Positions 7,179-16,646 of a stretch of DNA of 34,418 nucleotides are shown piece by piece. This DNA comes from an uncultured Lachnospiraceae bacterium (lineage in GTDB: Bacteria; Bacillota; Clostridia; Lachnospirales; Lachnospiraceae). The number at the start of each line of letters is the position of its first letter. Within the stretch, counting starts at the first letter, position 1. The notes under the pieces are model-generated. The model did no database searches and was not told the DNA's origin. It worked only from the letters and a program-made list of their open reading frames with translations. A program made the position numbers and the translations under genes. Location: assembly GCA_949878435.1 (NCBI GenBank), contig CATLAK010000026.1, forward strand, positions 1 to 34,418. The letters are read 5' to 3'.

Positions 7179-7879
7179 ATGTGGATGAGAAGTGAATTGA
7201 AGGAACATGCAAAGCGTGTTTTAAAATTGAATTATTGGTGGGTGATTGCTGCCTTAGTAATTTTTATGTTTGTAAGAGAAGGAGCCGGCTCGGTTTCTTT
7301 TTTCAGTGTATCCTTATATAATGAGGATGTGCTTGACAGTTATCTGAAAGAATCCATGATGCTGCGGGCTTTTTTTGTGACCGCCGCTTCCACGGTGACT
7401 CTGTTGAACACTGCGGTTTCCGCAGCGCTGTGGTGTCTTGTCGTAAATCCGCTGATGGTGGGAATACAGCGATTTTTGGTAAAATCCTGCCGGGGGGGGT
7501 AATTCTTGGAGAGATTATGTCCGGTTTTTCAAGGTCTTACAAAAATATAGTTAAAATCATGTTTTTCAGAAATCTATTCACATTTTTATGGTCTATGCTG
7601 TTCGTGATTCCCGGCATAATCAAAGCCTATGAATACAGGATGATACCGTTCATCCTTGCTGAAAATCCTGATATCAAGATGGAAGATGCATTTGCTTTAA
7701 GCAAAAGAATGATGGATAACGAAAAGTTAAACGCCTTTGTCTTGGATCTTTCCTTCATGGGATGGATGATTCTCGGGGCATTCTCCTGCGGTATTTTTCA
7801 CATATTCTATGTAAATCCCTATTACCAACTGGCAAACGCCGAGCTTTATCTGGTCTTAAAACAAAAAATAAGCCGTTAA
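7179..7879 (+). pseudogene. DUF975 family membrane protein, frameshifted at a G8 tract
   Basis: One DUF975 protein is split into two frames. The first frame starts at ATG 7179 (GAGGGGG at 7164-7170 is at good distance; ATG 7173 is too close) and gives an N-terminal region with two or three membrane segments, stopping at TAA 7500-7502 immediately after a run of eight Gs (7492-7499). The second frame continues with LGEIMSGFSRSYKNIVKIMFFRNLFTFLW, the family core with PGIIKAYEYRMIPF, AENPD and a terminal FYVNPYYQLANAELY, to 7879. One extra G, or two fewer, would restore about 233 residues, the family's usual length. The break may be a true frameshift, a phase-variable homopolymer, or a sequencing error. 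Function of the family is unknown. Confidence 0.8.
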
Positions 7880-7895
7880 AAAATTAAAAAAACAG

Positions 7896-7924
7896 TTGAC
7901 ATTTTTTTACAGCTGCTATATACT
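7896..7924 (+). promoter_or_regulatory. Promoter of the fatty-acid operon
   Basis: Consensus TTGACA (7896-7901), a 17-bp spacer and TATACT (7919-7924), one base from the -10 consensus. The last T of the -10 is the first base of the first FabT-type palindrome, so a bound repressor should block RNA polymerase. The start should fall near 7931 inside that operator. Confidence 0.85.
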
Positions 7925-7969
7925 TTGACCGTCAAATAGTTTGATTATCAAAATATTTGACGGTCAAAG
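7923..7969 (+). promoter_or_regulatory. Triple FabT-type operator, 16-bp periodicity
   Basis: Three 13-bp palindromes stand in a row: TTTGACCGTCAAA (7924-7936), TTTGATTATCAAA (7940-7952) and TTTGACGGTCAAA (7956-7968). Their centres (7930, 7946, 7962) are exactly 16 bp apart. The middle one matches the known streptococcal FabT box (TTTGATTATCAAA core). The outer two are also reverse complements of each other over 16 bp (7923-7938 and 7954-7969), so the whole site is one large palindrome centred on the middle box and could form a hairpin in the transcript. The predicted ligand is the MarR protein encoded at 16647. Confidence 0.85.
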
Positions 7970-8016
7970 TTTTTTGGCAGCAAATAAATCAAAAGGGAAA
8001 AAGAAGGAGAAAAGAT

Positions 8017-8247
8017 ATGTTTGAAAAAGTAGTGGAAATCATCAAAGAACAGCTGAATATGGAAAATGCAGAGATCAAAATGGAAACCTCATTCAAGGAA
8101 GATCTTGATGTGGACTCACTGGATCTGTTTGAACTTGTGATGGCATTAGAGGAAGAATATGATATTGAGATTCCTTCTGAGGATCTTGAAAAGCTCACCA
8201 CAGTAGGTGCGGTAGTTGATTACTTGAAAAATAAAGGGGCGGAATAA
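8017..8247 (+). CDS. acpP: Acyl carrier protein
   Basis: 76 residues. It carries the growing acyl chain on a 4'-phosphopantetheine arm attached to Ser34 in the motif DVDSLD. Four-helix acidic ACP pattern: helix 1 [12 protein letters not shown], helix 2 after the Ser ([12 protein letters not shown]), then [19 protein letters not shown] 8017 follows GAAGGAGA (8003-8010); the frame is open further upstream but that part overlaps the leader. It is first in the fatty-acid operon and its stop TAA shares the A with the ATG of fabK. Confidence 0.97.
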   Translation: MFEKVVEIIKEQLNMENAEIKMETSFKEDLDVDSLDLFELVMALEEEYDIEIPSEDLEKLTTVGAVVDYLKNKGAE

Positions 8248-9167
8248 TGGAGACCAGAATAACAGAGCTTTTGGGAATAAAGTATCCCATCATACAAGGC
8301 GGCATGGCATGGGTGGCAGAGCATCATCTTGCGGCAGCGGTTTCAGAGGCAGGAGGGCTTGGCATCATAGGGGCGGCAAGCGCACCGGCCAAGGTTGTGC
8401 GGGAAGAGATCCGAAAAGCAAAGGAACTGACGGATAAGCCCATCGGCGTCAATATCATGCTGATGAATCCCAATGCGCCGGAAGTGGCAAAGGTGGTGCT
8501 GGAAGAGGGCGTCAAGGTGGTGACTACCGGCGCGGGAAATCCGGCAAAATTCATGAAGGATTTTAAGGAAGCAGGGGTTAAGGTCATACCCGTGGTCGCA
8601 AGTGTGGCTATGGCAAAGATGATGGAGCGGTGCGGTGCAGACGCGGTGGTGGCGGAAGGCACAGAGTCGGGAGGGCATATCGGATCGGCAACGACCATGT
8701 GTCTGGTTCCCCAGGTGGCGGACGCAGTACAGATTCCGGTGATTGCGGCAGGCGGCATCGGGGACGGTAGAGGATTTGCGGCGGCATTTATGCTGGGCGC
8801 CGAAGCCGTGCAGATGGGCACCAGATTTGTGGTTGCCAAAGAATCCATTGTACATAAGAACTATAAGGAAAAGGTCATAAAGGCAAAGGACATTGATTCA
8901 GAGGTTACGGGCATGAGCACAGGACATCCGGTCCGCCAGATACGGAACCAGATGAGCAGAGAATATCTCCGATTGGAAAAGGAAGGGGCAGGGCTTGAAG
9001 AATTAGAGCACCTGACGCTTGGTTCTTTGCGCAAGGCTGTCATGGACGGAGATGTGGTAAACGGGACCCTGATGGCAGGTCAGATTGCAGGGCTGGTGAA
9101 AAAGGAGCAGACCTGCAAAGAAATGATAGAGGAAATCATGCAGGAAGCATCCCTTCTTTTGGGATAA
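8247..9167 (+). CDS. fabK: Enoyl-ACP reductase II (FMN-dependent)
   Basis: 306 residues. It reduces trans-2-enoyl-ACP in the last step of the elongation cycle using NAD(P)H and FMN. It is a TIM-barrel flavoprotein unrelated to FabI, and no FabI is present in the window. Visible features: IIQGGMAWVAEHHLAAAVSEAGGLG at the N-terminus, IGVNIM, the catalytic region GTESGGHIG with His144 (the same position as the catalytic His of pneumococcal FabK), PVIAAGGIGDGRG for FMN phosphate binding and QMGTRFVVAKES. It overlaps acpP by one base, so translation is coupled. Confidence 0.95.
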   Translation: METRITELLGIKYPIIQGGMAWVAEHHLAAAVSEAGGLGIIGAASAPAKVVREEIRKAKELTDKPIGVNIMLMNPNAPEVAKVVLEEGVKVVTTGAGNPAKFMKDFKEAGVKVIPVVASVAMAKMMERCGADAVVAEGTESGGHIGSATTMCLVPQVADAVQIPVIAAGGIGDGRGFAAAFMLGAEAVQMGTRFVVAKESIVHKNYKEKVIKAKDIDSEVTGMSTGHPVRQIRNQMSREYLRLEKEGAGLEELEHLTLGSLRKAVMDGDVVNGTLMAGQIAGLVKKEQTCKEMIEEIMQEASLLLG

Positions 9168-9203
9168 AGGAAATGCCGCTTGGGCGGCGGAATGAGAGGA
9201 ATT

Positions 9204-10130
9204 ATGAGTAAAACAGCGTTTATGTTTCCGGGACAGGGAGCACAGTACATAGGAATGGGAAAAGACTTTTACGAAAAGGAACAAACCGCCAAGGAGATCT
9301 TTGATAAAGCAGGCAGTATCACAGGGCTGGATATGCCTTTTATCTGCTTTACGGAAAATGACAAGTTATCCATTACGGAATACACCCAGATTGCTATGCT
9401 CACGGTGGAAACGGCAATCTTAAAGGTACTGGAGGAAAGAGGAATCCGCCCGGATGTGACGGCAGGCTTAAGCCTGGGAGAATACGGAGCCATTGTGGCA
9501 TGCGGTGCTATGCGTGCGGAGGAAGCCTTTGCAGTGGTAAGAAGAAGAGGCGTATACATGCAGGAGGCAGTGCCGGAAGGAGGAGCCATGGCAGCAGTGC
9601 TGGGGCTTTCTGCTGATGTGATCGAAGAGGTCTGCCAGAATACACAGGGTATCGTTTCTATTGCCAACTATAACTGTCCGGGGCAGATCGTCATTACCGG
9701 GGAAGCAGATGCGGTAAACAGGGCAGGAGAGGTCTTAAAAGAAAAAGGAGCAAAACGGGTCGTTCCCTTAAATGTCAGCGGTCCTTTCCATTCACAGATG
9801 CTCACAGGCGCAGGGGAGAGGCTGAGAAAAGATTTAGAAAAAGTGCAGATCAGTGAGTTTTCCATTCCCTACGTGGCAAATCTGACCGCAGACTATGTAT
9901 CTACACCTGAAAATATCAGGGAATTGTTGGAAAAGCAGATATCATCCCCTGTAAGGTGGCAGCAGTCGGTGGAGAGAATGCTGGCGGACGGCGTGGACAC
10001 CTTTGTGGAGATCGGTCCCGGCAAAACGCTGAGCAGCTTTGTGAAAAAGATAAACAGGGACGTCACAGTCCTTAATGTGGATAAATATGAGGATCTTGCC
10101 AAATGTCTGGAGGTGCTGAAAGTTGAATAA
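9204..10130 (+). CDS. fabD: Malonyl-CoA:ACP transacylase
   Basis: 308 residues. It moves malonyl from CoA to ACP. Motifs: FPGQGAQ (residues 8-14), nucleophile Ser90 in GLSLGEY (with Leu where many have His), RRRG near 113-116 for carboxylate binding, and catalytic His196 in [10 protein letters not shown]. The C-terminal [14 protein letters not shown] completes the fold. ATG 9204 is chosen because GAGAGG (9194-9199) lies 5 bases upstream and the protein then begins with the typical [11 protein letters not shown]; upstream in-frame starts add a non-conserved Gly-rich leader. Confidence 0.95.
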   Translation: MSKTAFMFPGQGAQYIGMGKDFYEKEQTAKEIFDKAGSITGLDMPFICFTENDKLSITEYTQIAMLTVETAILKVLEERGIRPDVTAGLSLGEYGAIVACGAMRAEEAFAVVRRRGVYMQEAVPEGGAMAAVLGLSADVIEEVCQNTQGIVSIANYNCPGQIVITGEADAVNRAGEVLKEKGAKRVVPLNVSGPFHSQMLTGAGERLRKDLEKVQISEFSIPYVANLTADYVSTPENIRELLEKQISSPVRWQQSVERMLADGVDTFVEIGPGKTLSSFVKKINRDVTVLNVDKYEDLAKCLEVLKVE

Positions 10131-10872
10131 ATTACTTGACGGAAAAACAGCACTGGTGACCGGTGCGGGAAGAGGAATCGGAAGGGAAATCGCAATAACG
10201 CTGGCAAAGGAAGGCGCTTTTGTAATCGTAAATTACAATGGTTCTAAAGAAAGAGCGATGGAAACCGTGGAAGAAATAAAGAAAGCGGGCGGTGAGGCGG
10301 TCCCTTATGGATGTAATGTAGCGGATTTTACGGCTTGCGGAGAAATGATCACAGCACTGGTAAAAGAATATGGTCCTATCGATATTCTTGTAAATAATGC
10401 CGGCATCACAAAGGATAACCTGCTGATGAAGATGAGCGAGGAGGATTTTGACAGCGTGATCGATGTCAATCTCAAGGGATGTTTTAACACCATGCGGCAT
10501 TTGTCGAGGCAGATGCTGAAACAAAAAGGAGGAAAGATCATCAATATTTCTTCCGTCACAGGTGTCATGGGAAATCCCGGGCAGGCAAATTACTGTGCCT
10601 CCAAGGCGGGGGTAATCGGGCTTACCAAAAGTGCGGCAAGGGAGCTGGGAAGCCGGCAGATTACGGTGAACGCGGTGGCGCCTGGCTTTATCGAGACAGA
10701 GATGACCAAGGATCTTCCAGAGATCGTAAGAGAGAACATGAAAGAGCAGATTCTGCTAAAGCGGACGGGAACGGCAAAGGAAGTGGCGGATGTAGTGGCA
10801 TTTCTGGCATCTGAGGCAGCAAATTACATTACCGGTCAGGTGATTTCAGTGGACGGTGGAATGGCAGTATAG
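10123..10872 (+). CDS. fabG: 3-oxoacyl-ACP reductase
   Basis: 249 residues, a short-chain dehydrogenase that reduces 3-oxoacyl-ACP with NADPH. Motifs: TGAGRGIG (residues 13-20), NNAG (91-94), the catalytic triad Ser144-Tyr157-Lys161 (ISSV, YCASK), and the C-terminal [15 protein letters not shown]. The start is TTG 10123, inside the last eight bases of fabD; GGAGG (10109-10113) is 9 bases upstream and no other start fits the conserved N-terminus. This argues for translational coupling to fabD. Confidence 0.95.
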   Translation: MNKLLDGKTALVTGAGRGIGREIAITLAKEGAFVIVNYNGSKERAMETVEEIKKAGGEAVPYGCNVADFTACGEMITALVKEYGPIDILVNNAGITKDNLLMKMSEEDFDSVIDVNLKGCFNTMRHLSRQMLKQKGGKIINISSVTGVMGNPGQANYCASKAGVIGLTKSAARELGSRQITVNAVAPGFIETEMTKDLPEIVRENMKEQILLKRTGTAKEVADVVAFLASEAANYITGQVISVDGGMAV

Positions 10873-10908
10873 CCAGAACTGGCGGTATAGTCGGAATTGG
10901 AGGTAAAA

Positions 10909-12144
10909 ATGAGCAGACGTGTAGTTGTAACCGGTATGGGAGCCATCACTCCCATCGGACTTAATGTAAATGATTTTTTTCAGTCTATAAAAGAGGGAAA
11001 GCATGGTTTTGGACCCATTACCAGATTTGACAGCGACGGATATAAATGCCATGTTGCAGCCGAGGTAAAAGGATTTGATGCAAAGGATTATATGGATTTC
11101 AAAGCGGCGAAGCGTATGGAACTTTTCAGCCAGTATGCGGTGGCAGCCGCCAAAGAGGCGCTTTTGGATGCGGGTATCGATATGGAGCAGGAAGACTCTT
11201 ACCGTGTGGGATGCGCGGTGGGCTCCGGAATCGGAAGCCTTCAGGCGATGGAGCGGGAGTATGACAGGCTGGTGAACAAGGGACCGAACAAGATCAGTCC
11301 CCTGATGGTGCCGCTTATGATTTCCAATATGGCAGCAGGAAATGTGTCTATTCAGTTTGGGCTTAAAGGCAAAAGCATCAATGTGGTCACGGCATGTGCC
11401 ACAGGAACCAATTCCATCGGGGAAGCATTCCGCAGCGTTGCCTACGGGGAAGCGGATGTGATGGTCGCAGGGGGAACAGAGAGTTCCGTTACCCCCATCG
11501 GAGTGGCAGGCTTTTGTGCGTTGACGGCGCTCACTTCTGAGGACGACCCTGACAGGTGTTCCCTTCCTTTTGACAAGAACCGCAGCGGATTCGTCATGGG
11601 AGAAGGCGCAGGCATCGTCATCTTAGAGGAATTAGAGCACGCAAAGAAAAGAGGCGCCCATATTTATGCGGAGGTGCTTGGATATGGATGCACCAGCGAC
11701 GCATATCATATCACTTCCCCTGCGGAGGACGGCATGGGTGCGGCAAAGGCAATGCTTGCGGCGATAGAAGACGGAGGCATTACGCCGGAGGATATCACTT
11801 ATATTAATGCCCATGGAACTGCAACCCACCACAATGATCTTTTCGAGACGAGGGCAATCAAGGCGGCGTTCGGTGACCATGCCAGGAAGATTCATATCAA
11901 CTCAACCAAATCCATGATCGGACACCTTTTGGGCGCAGCGGGAGCGGTGGAATTTGTAACCTGTGTAAAAGAGATGGAAGCCGGATTCATTCACAAGACG
12001 GTGGGGTATGCGACGCCGGATGGGGAGATCGATTTGGATTACTGTAAGGAGCCTTATCAGGAGGAAATTCCTTATGCATTGAGTAATTCCCTTGGATTCG
12101 GCGGACACAACGCAAGCATATTGATTGGAAAATACCGTGATTAA
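10909..12144 (+). CDS. fabF: 3-oxoacyl-ACP synthase II
   Basis: 411 residues, the elongating condensing enzyme. Catalytic Cys163 in TACATGT, His302 in NAHGTATHHND, Lys334 and His339 in STKSMIGHLLGA match E. coli FabF numbering within one residue. The Gly-rich C-terminal NSLGFGGHNAS is intact. ATG 10909 follows GGAGG (10898-10902). It is 36 bp after fabG. In many clostridial operons accB follows fabF; here fabZ comes directly. Confidence 0.96.
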   Translation: MSRRVVVTGMGAITPIGLNVNDFFQSIKEGKHGFGPITRFDSDGYKCHVAAEVKGFDAKDYMDFKAAKRMELFSQYAVAAAKEALLDAGIDMEQEDSYRVGCAVGSGIGSLQAMEREYDRLVNKGPNKISPLMVPLMISNMAAGNVSIQFGLKGKSINVVTACATGTNSIGEAFRSVAYGEADVMVAGGTESSVTPIGVAGFCALTALTSEDDPDRCSLPFDKNRSGFVMGEGAGIVILEELEHAKKRGAHIYAEVLGYGCTSDAYHITSPAEDGMGAAKAMLAAIEDGGITPEDITYINAHGTATHHNDLFETRAIKAAFGDHARKIHINSTKSMIGHLLGAAGAVEFVTCVKEMEAGFIHKTVGYATPDGEIDLDYCKEPYQEEIPYALSNSLGFGGHNASILIGKYRD

Positions 12145-12187
12145 AAGTGAATAGTTGCCGCGAAAGCGCTTCGGGATGGAGGAAAAA

Positions 12188-12616
12188 ATGGCATTATTAT
12201 CAGCAAAAGAAATTATGGAGATCATACCCCACAGGCAGCCCTTTATGCTGCTTGACACGGTGGAAGAGATGACGCCGGGGGTTAAGGCAGTGGCAAAAAA
12301 ATGTGTGTCTTACAATGAACCCTTTTTCCAGGGACATTTTCCGGCAGAACCGGTTATGCCCGGCGTATTGATTATAGAGGCATTGGCACAGACCGGTGCG
12401 GTGGCAATCTTAAGTCTGGAGGAAAACAAGGGAAAGACGGCGTATTTTGCCGCTATCAATTCGGCAAAGTTTAAGAAAAAGGTGGTGCCCGGCGATGTCT
12501 TGATGTTGGAGACAGAAATCATTAAGCAGAAAGGTGCCATCGGCATAGGCAAAGCAACAGCAACGGTGGACGGCAAGGTGGCAGTACAGGCAGAGCTTAC
12601 CTTTGCAGTTTCATAA
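12188..12616 (+). CDS. fabZ: 3-hydroxyacyl-ACP dehydratase
   Basis: 142 residues with a hotdog fold. It removes water from 3-hydroxyacyl-ACP. Motifs: [11 protein letters not shown] near the N-terminus, the catalytic His50 in FFQGHFP and Glu64 in [11 protein letters not shown], and [15 protein letters not shown] 12188 is preferred over ATG 12176 because GGAGG (12178-12182) lies between them. No FabA or FabM-like isomerase is seen nearby, so the source of unsaturated acids is not explained by this operon. Confidence 0.95.
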   Translation: MALLSAKEIMEIIPHRQPFMLLDTVEEMTPGVKAVAKKCVSYNEPFFQGHFPAEPVMPGVLIIEALAQTGAVAILSLEENKGKTAYFAAINSAKFKKKVVPGDVLMLETEIIKQKGAIGIGKATATVDGKVAVQAELTFAVS

Positions 12617-12645
12617 ATAGAAGGAAGACAGTTTGGAGGCAGAAT

Positions 12646-14424
12646 ATGTCAGGACGATTTCGCAGAGACAAGTACATACACGTAAAAGGAGCAAGCGAAG
12701 AAGAAAAAACATCCGATAAGCTTAAGATCATAAGCAGGCTGACTGAAAAAAGGGCAGGGAAACGAGAGGAAAAAACGGAAGATAAGCAGGTTTTTGTCTG
12801 TCCGGACTGTGGCAGGGAATTAAGCAAGGCAGACGTGGTGGTCAATCACTACATTTGTACGGCATGCGGAAGCTATTTCCGCATAAGGACAAAAAACAGA
12901 ATCCGCATGATCTGTGACAAAGGTACTTTTACGCCCTGGTTCGAGGAAATGGAAAGCGCGAATCCCTTGAATTTTCCGGGATATGAGGAGAAACTTTCCG
13001 ACGTAAAAGAAAAGACCGGGCTCCATGAAGGCGTCAGTGTAGGCGCAGGGGAAATCTGCGGGGAAAAGGTATGCATCGGTGTATGTGATTCCAGATTCCT
13101 GATGGGAAGCATGGGGCATGTGGTTGGAGAAAAGATTGCCCTTGCGGTAGAGCGGGCGACGAAAGAACGGCTGCCCGTAATCCTCTTTTGCTGTTCCGGG
13201 GGTGCAAGGATGCAGGAGGGAATCATTTCCCTGATGCAGATGGCGAAGACTTCGGCGGCGCTTAAGAAACATTCGGATGCAAGGCTTTTGTATGTGACGG
13301 TACTGACCGATCCCACCACCGGAGGGGTGACGGCAAGTTTTGCCATGCTGGGCGATATTATATTGGCAGAGCCCGGTGCGCTCATCGGCTTTGCCGGTCC
13401 AAGGGTAATCGAGCAGACCATTGGTCAAAAGCTGCCTAAGGGCTTTCAGCGCGCGGAATTTCAGGTGGAACATGGATTTGCTGACCGGGTGGTGGAAAGA
13501 GATGAGCTTAAGAACGTATTGTATCAAATCTTGAAATCCCATAGGATTTCTGCAGAAAATGAAAATTTCAGCCAGTTCACGGAAGAGATAAAGAAATTTG
13601 ACCCAAGCGAACTGGACAAGGAAAAACAGGCAAAGACCGCTTTAAAGTCAGCCTGGGAAAAAGTGAAAGAGGCAAGGAGCATCAACAGACCTTCTGCCCT
13701 TACTTACATTAATTTTATTTTTGATGAATTTATAGAGTTTCACGGAGACCGGGGCAGCGGTGATGACAAGGCTGTTGTGAGCGGAATCGCATGGCTGTAT
13801 GGGCAGCCTGTCACGGTAATCGGCATCCAGAAGGGAAATGACGCGGATGAGTGTGCCAGAAGGAATTACGGAATGGCGTCTCCAGAAGGGTATCGCAAGG
13901 CGCTGCGCCTGATGAAACAGGCAGAGAAGTTCCACCGTCCTGTCATCTGCTTTATTAATACTTCCGGCGCTTATCCTGGAATGGAGGCGGAAGAAAAGGG
14001 ACAGGGCGAGGCAATTGCAAGAAACCTCTTTGAGATGTCCGCGCTTACGGTGCCTGTCCTGTCCATCGTAATCGGCGAAGGGGGAAGCGGCGGTGCTTTA
14101 GGGCTTGCTGTGAGCAATGAAGTATGGATGCTGGAAAATTCCACCTATTCTATCCTTTCACCGGAAGGGTTTGCATCCATTCTCTGGAAAGACGGAAAGC
14201 GGGCAAAGGAAGCGGCGGAAGTGATGAAAATCACAGCGGAAGATTTGAAACGCCTTGCAGTAATCGAGACCATCGTTCCCGAATACGGCAGCGCGGATGC
14301 CTCCACGGTGGAGGATATTGCCGGCTTTATGAAGGAGCATATGGTTGCCTTTTTGAGAAAGTTTGACGGCATGGACGGCGCGGCAATTGCGCAGGACAGA
14401 TATGAGCGGTTCAGAAAATACTAA
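12646..14424 (+). CDS. accDA: Fused acetyl-CoA carboxylase carboxyltransferase (AccD-AccA)
   Basis: 592 residues combine both carboxyltransferase subunits in one chain. The N-terminal half is the beta (AccD) part, with a four-Cys zinc ribbon (Cys52, 55, 71, 74; CPDC and CTAC), [11 protein letters not shown] for the carboxybiotin side and [17 protein letters not shown]. From about residue 310 the alpha (AccA) part follows, with [32 protein letters not shown] and [11 protein letters not shown]. It transfers CO2 from carboxybiotin on BCCP to acetyl-CoA to form malonyl-CoA. A basic, low-complexity N-terminal leader (residues 1-48) precedes the ribbon. The reading frame is continuous through the junction. 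The partner genes accB and accC are not in this operon. Confidence 0.95.
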   Translation: MSGRFRRDKYIHVKGASEEEKTSDKLKIISRLTEKRAGKREEKTEDKQVFVCPDCGRELSKADVVVNHYICTACGSYFRIRTKNRIRMICDKGTFTPWFEEMESANPLNFPGYEEKLSDVKEKTGLHEGVSVGAGEICGEKVCIGVCDSRFLMGSMGHVVGEKIALAVERATKERLPVILFCCSGGARMQEGIISLMQMAKTSAALKKHSDARLLYVTVLTDPTTGGVTASFAMLGDIILAEPGALIGFAGPRVIEQTIGQKLPKGFQRAEFQVEHGFADRVVERDELKNVLYQILKSHRISAENENFSQFTEEIKKFDPSELDKEKQAKTALKSAWEKVKEARSINRPSALTYINFIFDEFIEFHGDRGSGDDKAVVSGIAWLYGQPVTVIGIQKGNDADECARRNYGMASPEGYRKALRLMKQAEKFHRPVICFINTSGAYPGMEAEEKGQGEAIARNLFEMSALTVPVLSIVIGEGGSGGALGLAVSNEVWMLENSTYSILSPEGFASILWKDGKRAKEAAEVMKITAEDLKRLAVIETIVPEYGSADASTVEDIAGFMKEHMVAFLRKFDGMDGAAIAQDRYERFRKY

Positions 14425-14519
14425 GGAAGCGCTTAGGTCAGAGTCCCTCAGATTGTGTAAGAGGGATAAAGGCGGGAAAGCTGCAATGCAGGCAGATTGT
14501 GAAAGGGCATGGTTACAAA

Positions 14520-15587
14520 ATGAATGATAAAAAAGGATTGAGAATCGGGGAACTGACTGCAAGGATTCCGCTGGTTCAGGGAGGAATGGGAGTAGGAATC
14601 AGCCTGTCCTCCTTAGCAGGCAATGTCGCATTAAACGGCGGAGTAGGCGTAATCTCAGCAGCCCAGATCGGCTTTCGCGATGCTGCGTGGGAGGAATATC
14701 CCATAGAAACTAATTTAAAAGCGCTGAAGGAAGAAATTGCCAAGGCAAAGGAAATTGCAAAGGGCGGTATCATCGGAGTCAACATCATGGTGGCAACTAG
14801 GTTTTATGAGAAATATGTAAGGACAGCGGTTGAGGCAGGCGCGGATCTGATCATTTCGGGAGCAGGTCTGCCGGTCAACCTTCCTTTGCTCGTACAAAAT
14901 GCAAAGACCAAAATCGCACCCATCGTCTCTTCCTTAAAATCACTGGAAGTGATAACGAAATACTGGAAGAAAAAATATAACAGACAGCCGGATATGGTGG
15001 TAATCGAGGGACCTCTTGCCGGAGGGCATCTGGGGTTTCACAAAGAAGAACTTGAAAATATAGAAGGGCTTCATTATCATGAGGAGGTAAAGAGGATCAT
15101 TGACCGTGTCCATGAGATAAATCCTTCCATACCGGTGGTGGCAGCAGGCGGAATTTTTGAGGCGGCAGACGCGGCTCCTTATATGGAAATGGGGGCAGAT
15201 GGGGTACAGGTGGCTACCCGATTCGTCACTACCTATGAGTGCGATGCAGACTTTCGATATAAGGAAGCCTATCTCCGGGCAAAAAAGGAGGATATCGTGA
15301 TTGTGGAAAGCCCTGTAGGAATGCCGGGAAGAGCAATCCAAAATCCTTTTCTTGAACAGGCCAAAAAAGGCGCTGTTACAAAAGGAAAGTGCCACCAATG
15401 TCTGGAAAAATGTGATCCGCTAAGGATTCCATACTGTATTACAGATGCCCTTATTGCGGCGGCAAAAGGCGATACAGAACACGGGCTTATTTTTTGCGGC
15501 GCAAACGCCTACAAAGCAGAAAAGCTGGAGCACGTGGCGGATATTATGAAAGAATTTGAGGAGGTACTGTCATGCCGGCAAGAATAA
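14520..15587 (+). CDS. Nitronate monooxygenase / FabK-like FMN oxidoreductase
   Basis: 355 residues in the same TIM-barrel FMN superfamily as FabK, but clearly divergent. N-terminal IPLVQGGMGVGISLSSLAGNVALNGGVG, IGVNIMVA, EGPLAGGHLGFH with the His at the FabK catalytic position, VVAAGGIFEAADAAPYMEMGADGVQVATRF. It adds a C-terminal Cys cluster (GKCHQCLEKCDP and PYC, about residues 292-308) that FabK lacks and that could bind metal. ATG 14520 is used; the frame also allows GTG 14499, and AAAGGG (14502-14507) favours 14520. It lies inside the fatty-acid operon and overlaps fabH by 16 bases. It could be a second enoyl reductase or a detoxifying flavoenzyme; sequence alone does not decide. Confidence 0.8.
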   Translation: MNDKKGLRIGELTARIPLVQGGMGVGISLSSLAGNVALNGGVGVISAAQIGFRDAAWEEYPIETNLKALKEEIAKAKEIAKGGIIGVNIMVATRFYEKYVRTAVEAGADLIISGAGLPVNLPLLVQNAKTKIAPIVSSLKSLEVITKYWKKKYNRQPDMVVIEGPLAGGHLGFHKEELENIEGLHYHEEVKRIIDRVHEINPSIPVVAAGGIFEAADAAPYMEMGADGVQVATRFVTTYECDADFRYKEAYLRAKKEDIVIVESPVGMPGRAIQNPFLEQAKKGAVTKGKCHQCLEKCDPLRIPYCITDALIAAAKGDTEHGLIFCGANAYKAEKLEHVADIMKEFEEVLSCRQE

Positions 15588-16534
15588 TAGGAACAGGAAG
15601 CGCGCTTCCTGAAAAGGTGGTCAGCAATCAGGATCTGGAAAAACTGATGGACACCACGGATGAATGGATAAAGAGCCGTACCGGCATAGAAAAAAGGCAT
15701 ATTGCAGTGACGGAGACCACCACCTCCATGGCAGTGGAAGCGGCAGTGCGCGCCATGGAAGATGCAGGGGCTGCGGCGGAGGAAATCGACCTGATCATTG
15801 TGGGAACGGTGTCGGGAGATATGTGCTTTCCCTCAACAGCCTGCCAGATACAAAGCGCCATAAAGGCATCCAATGCCACAGCTTTTGACATCAACGCTGC
15901 CTGTGCAGGTTTCCTTTTTGGACTGTCCATCGCAGATGCCTATATGAAATCCGGCGCGGCTAAAACGGCGCTGGTGGTGGGGGCAGAGACCCTGTCCAAA
16001 ATGATGAACTGGGAGGACCGGGGGACTTGCGTTCTGTTCGGCGACGGCGCGGGAGCCGCGGTGGTCAGAAGCGAGGAAGCAGGTATCATAAGCATGGTGC
16101 AGGGATCGGACGGTGCAAGAGGCAATGCCCTTGTATGTCACAACAGAGAAGTGAATAACCCTTATGTAAAAAATAGCTGTGCGCTGGATTATACTAGTAT
16201 GGATGGGCAGGCAGTCTATAAATTTGCCGTCAAGACAGTTCCTTTGGCAATCATGCAGGCGTTAGACCAGGCAGGCGTATCCGCCGATCAGGTGAAATAC
16301 TTTATTCTGCATCAGGCAAATATCCGCATCATCGAAGCCGTTGCAAAAAAAATGAGCCAGCCAATCGAAAAATTTCCCACAAACCTTCAGGAATGTGGTA
16401 ATATTTCAGCAGGAAGTGTTCCGATTTTGTTGGATTTTGTAAATAAAGAGGGAAAGCTGAATAAGGGAGACAAAATTGTACTTGCAGGATTTGGGGCAGG
16501 ACTTACCTGGGGAGCGGCGGTCCTTACATGGTAG
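15572..16534 (+). CDS. fabH: 3-oxoacyl-ACP synthase III
   Basis: 320 residues. It starts fatty-acid synthesis by condensing acyl-CoA with malonyl-ACP. Catalytic Cys111 in DINAACAGF, His247 in LHQAN and Asn277 in ECGNISAGS are all present, and the N-terminus MPARIIGTGSALPEK is typical. GGAGG lies about 10 bases before ATG 15572, within the 3' end of the upstream gene. In many Firmicutes fabH heads the operon; here it comes second to last. Confidence 0.96.
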   Translation: MPARIIGTGSALPEKVVSNQDLEKLMDTTDEWIKSRTGIEKRHIAVTETTTSMAVEAAVRAMEDAGAAAEEIDLIIVGTVSGDMCFPSTACQIQSAIKASNATAFDINAACAGFLFGLSIADAYMKSGAAKTALVVGAETLSKMMNWEDRGTCVLFGDGAGAAVVRSEEAGIISMVQGSDGARGNALVCHNREVNNPYVKNSCALDYTSMDGQAVYKFAVKTVPLAIMQALDQAGVSADQVKYFILHQANIRIIEAVAKKMSQPIEKFPTNLQECGNISAGSVPILLDFVNKEGKLNKGDKIVLAGFGAGLTWGAAVLTW

Positions 16535-16646
16535 AAAGGGTCTTTTTGCAAAGAAGGGGCTTTCTGTAAAGGTTAAAGGGAGCGATTAAGGAAGTACCGC
16601 AGATGCGGCATAGGACAGACGATAGGCGGCAGATGGGAGCAGCGAC

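Noticed and set aside
7179..7879. Two separate membrane-protein genes
   Set aside because: Together they match one DUF975 protein in order and length, and the second frame has no own ribosome site or sensible start.
7923..7969. Riboswitch or transcription terminator before acpP
   Set aside because: The palindromes match FabT boxes and overlap the -10, which fits a DNA operator better. Hairpin formation in RNA is possible but secondary.
8324..8855. Long minus-strand open frames opposite fabK
   Set aside because: They are shadows of a GC-rich real gene, with no ribosome sites and low-complexity composition.
12646..14424. Fused accDA as an artefact of a missed stop
   Set aside because: The frame is continuous with no stop and no internal ribosome site or start at the junction, and both halves keep their catalytic motifs.
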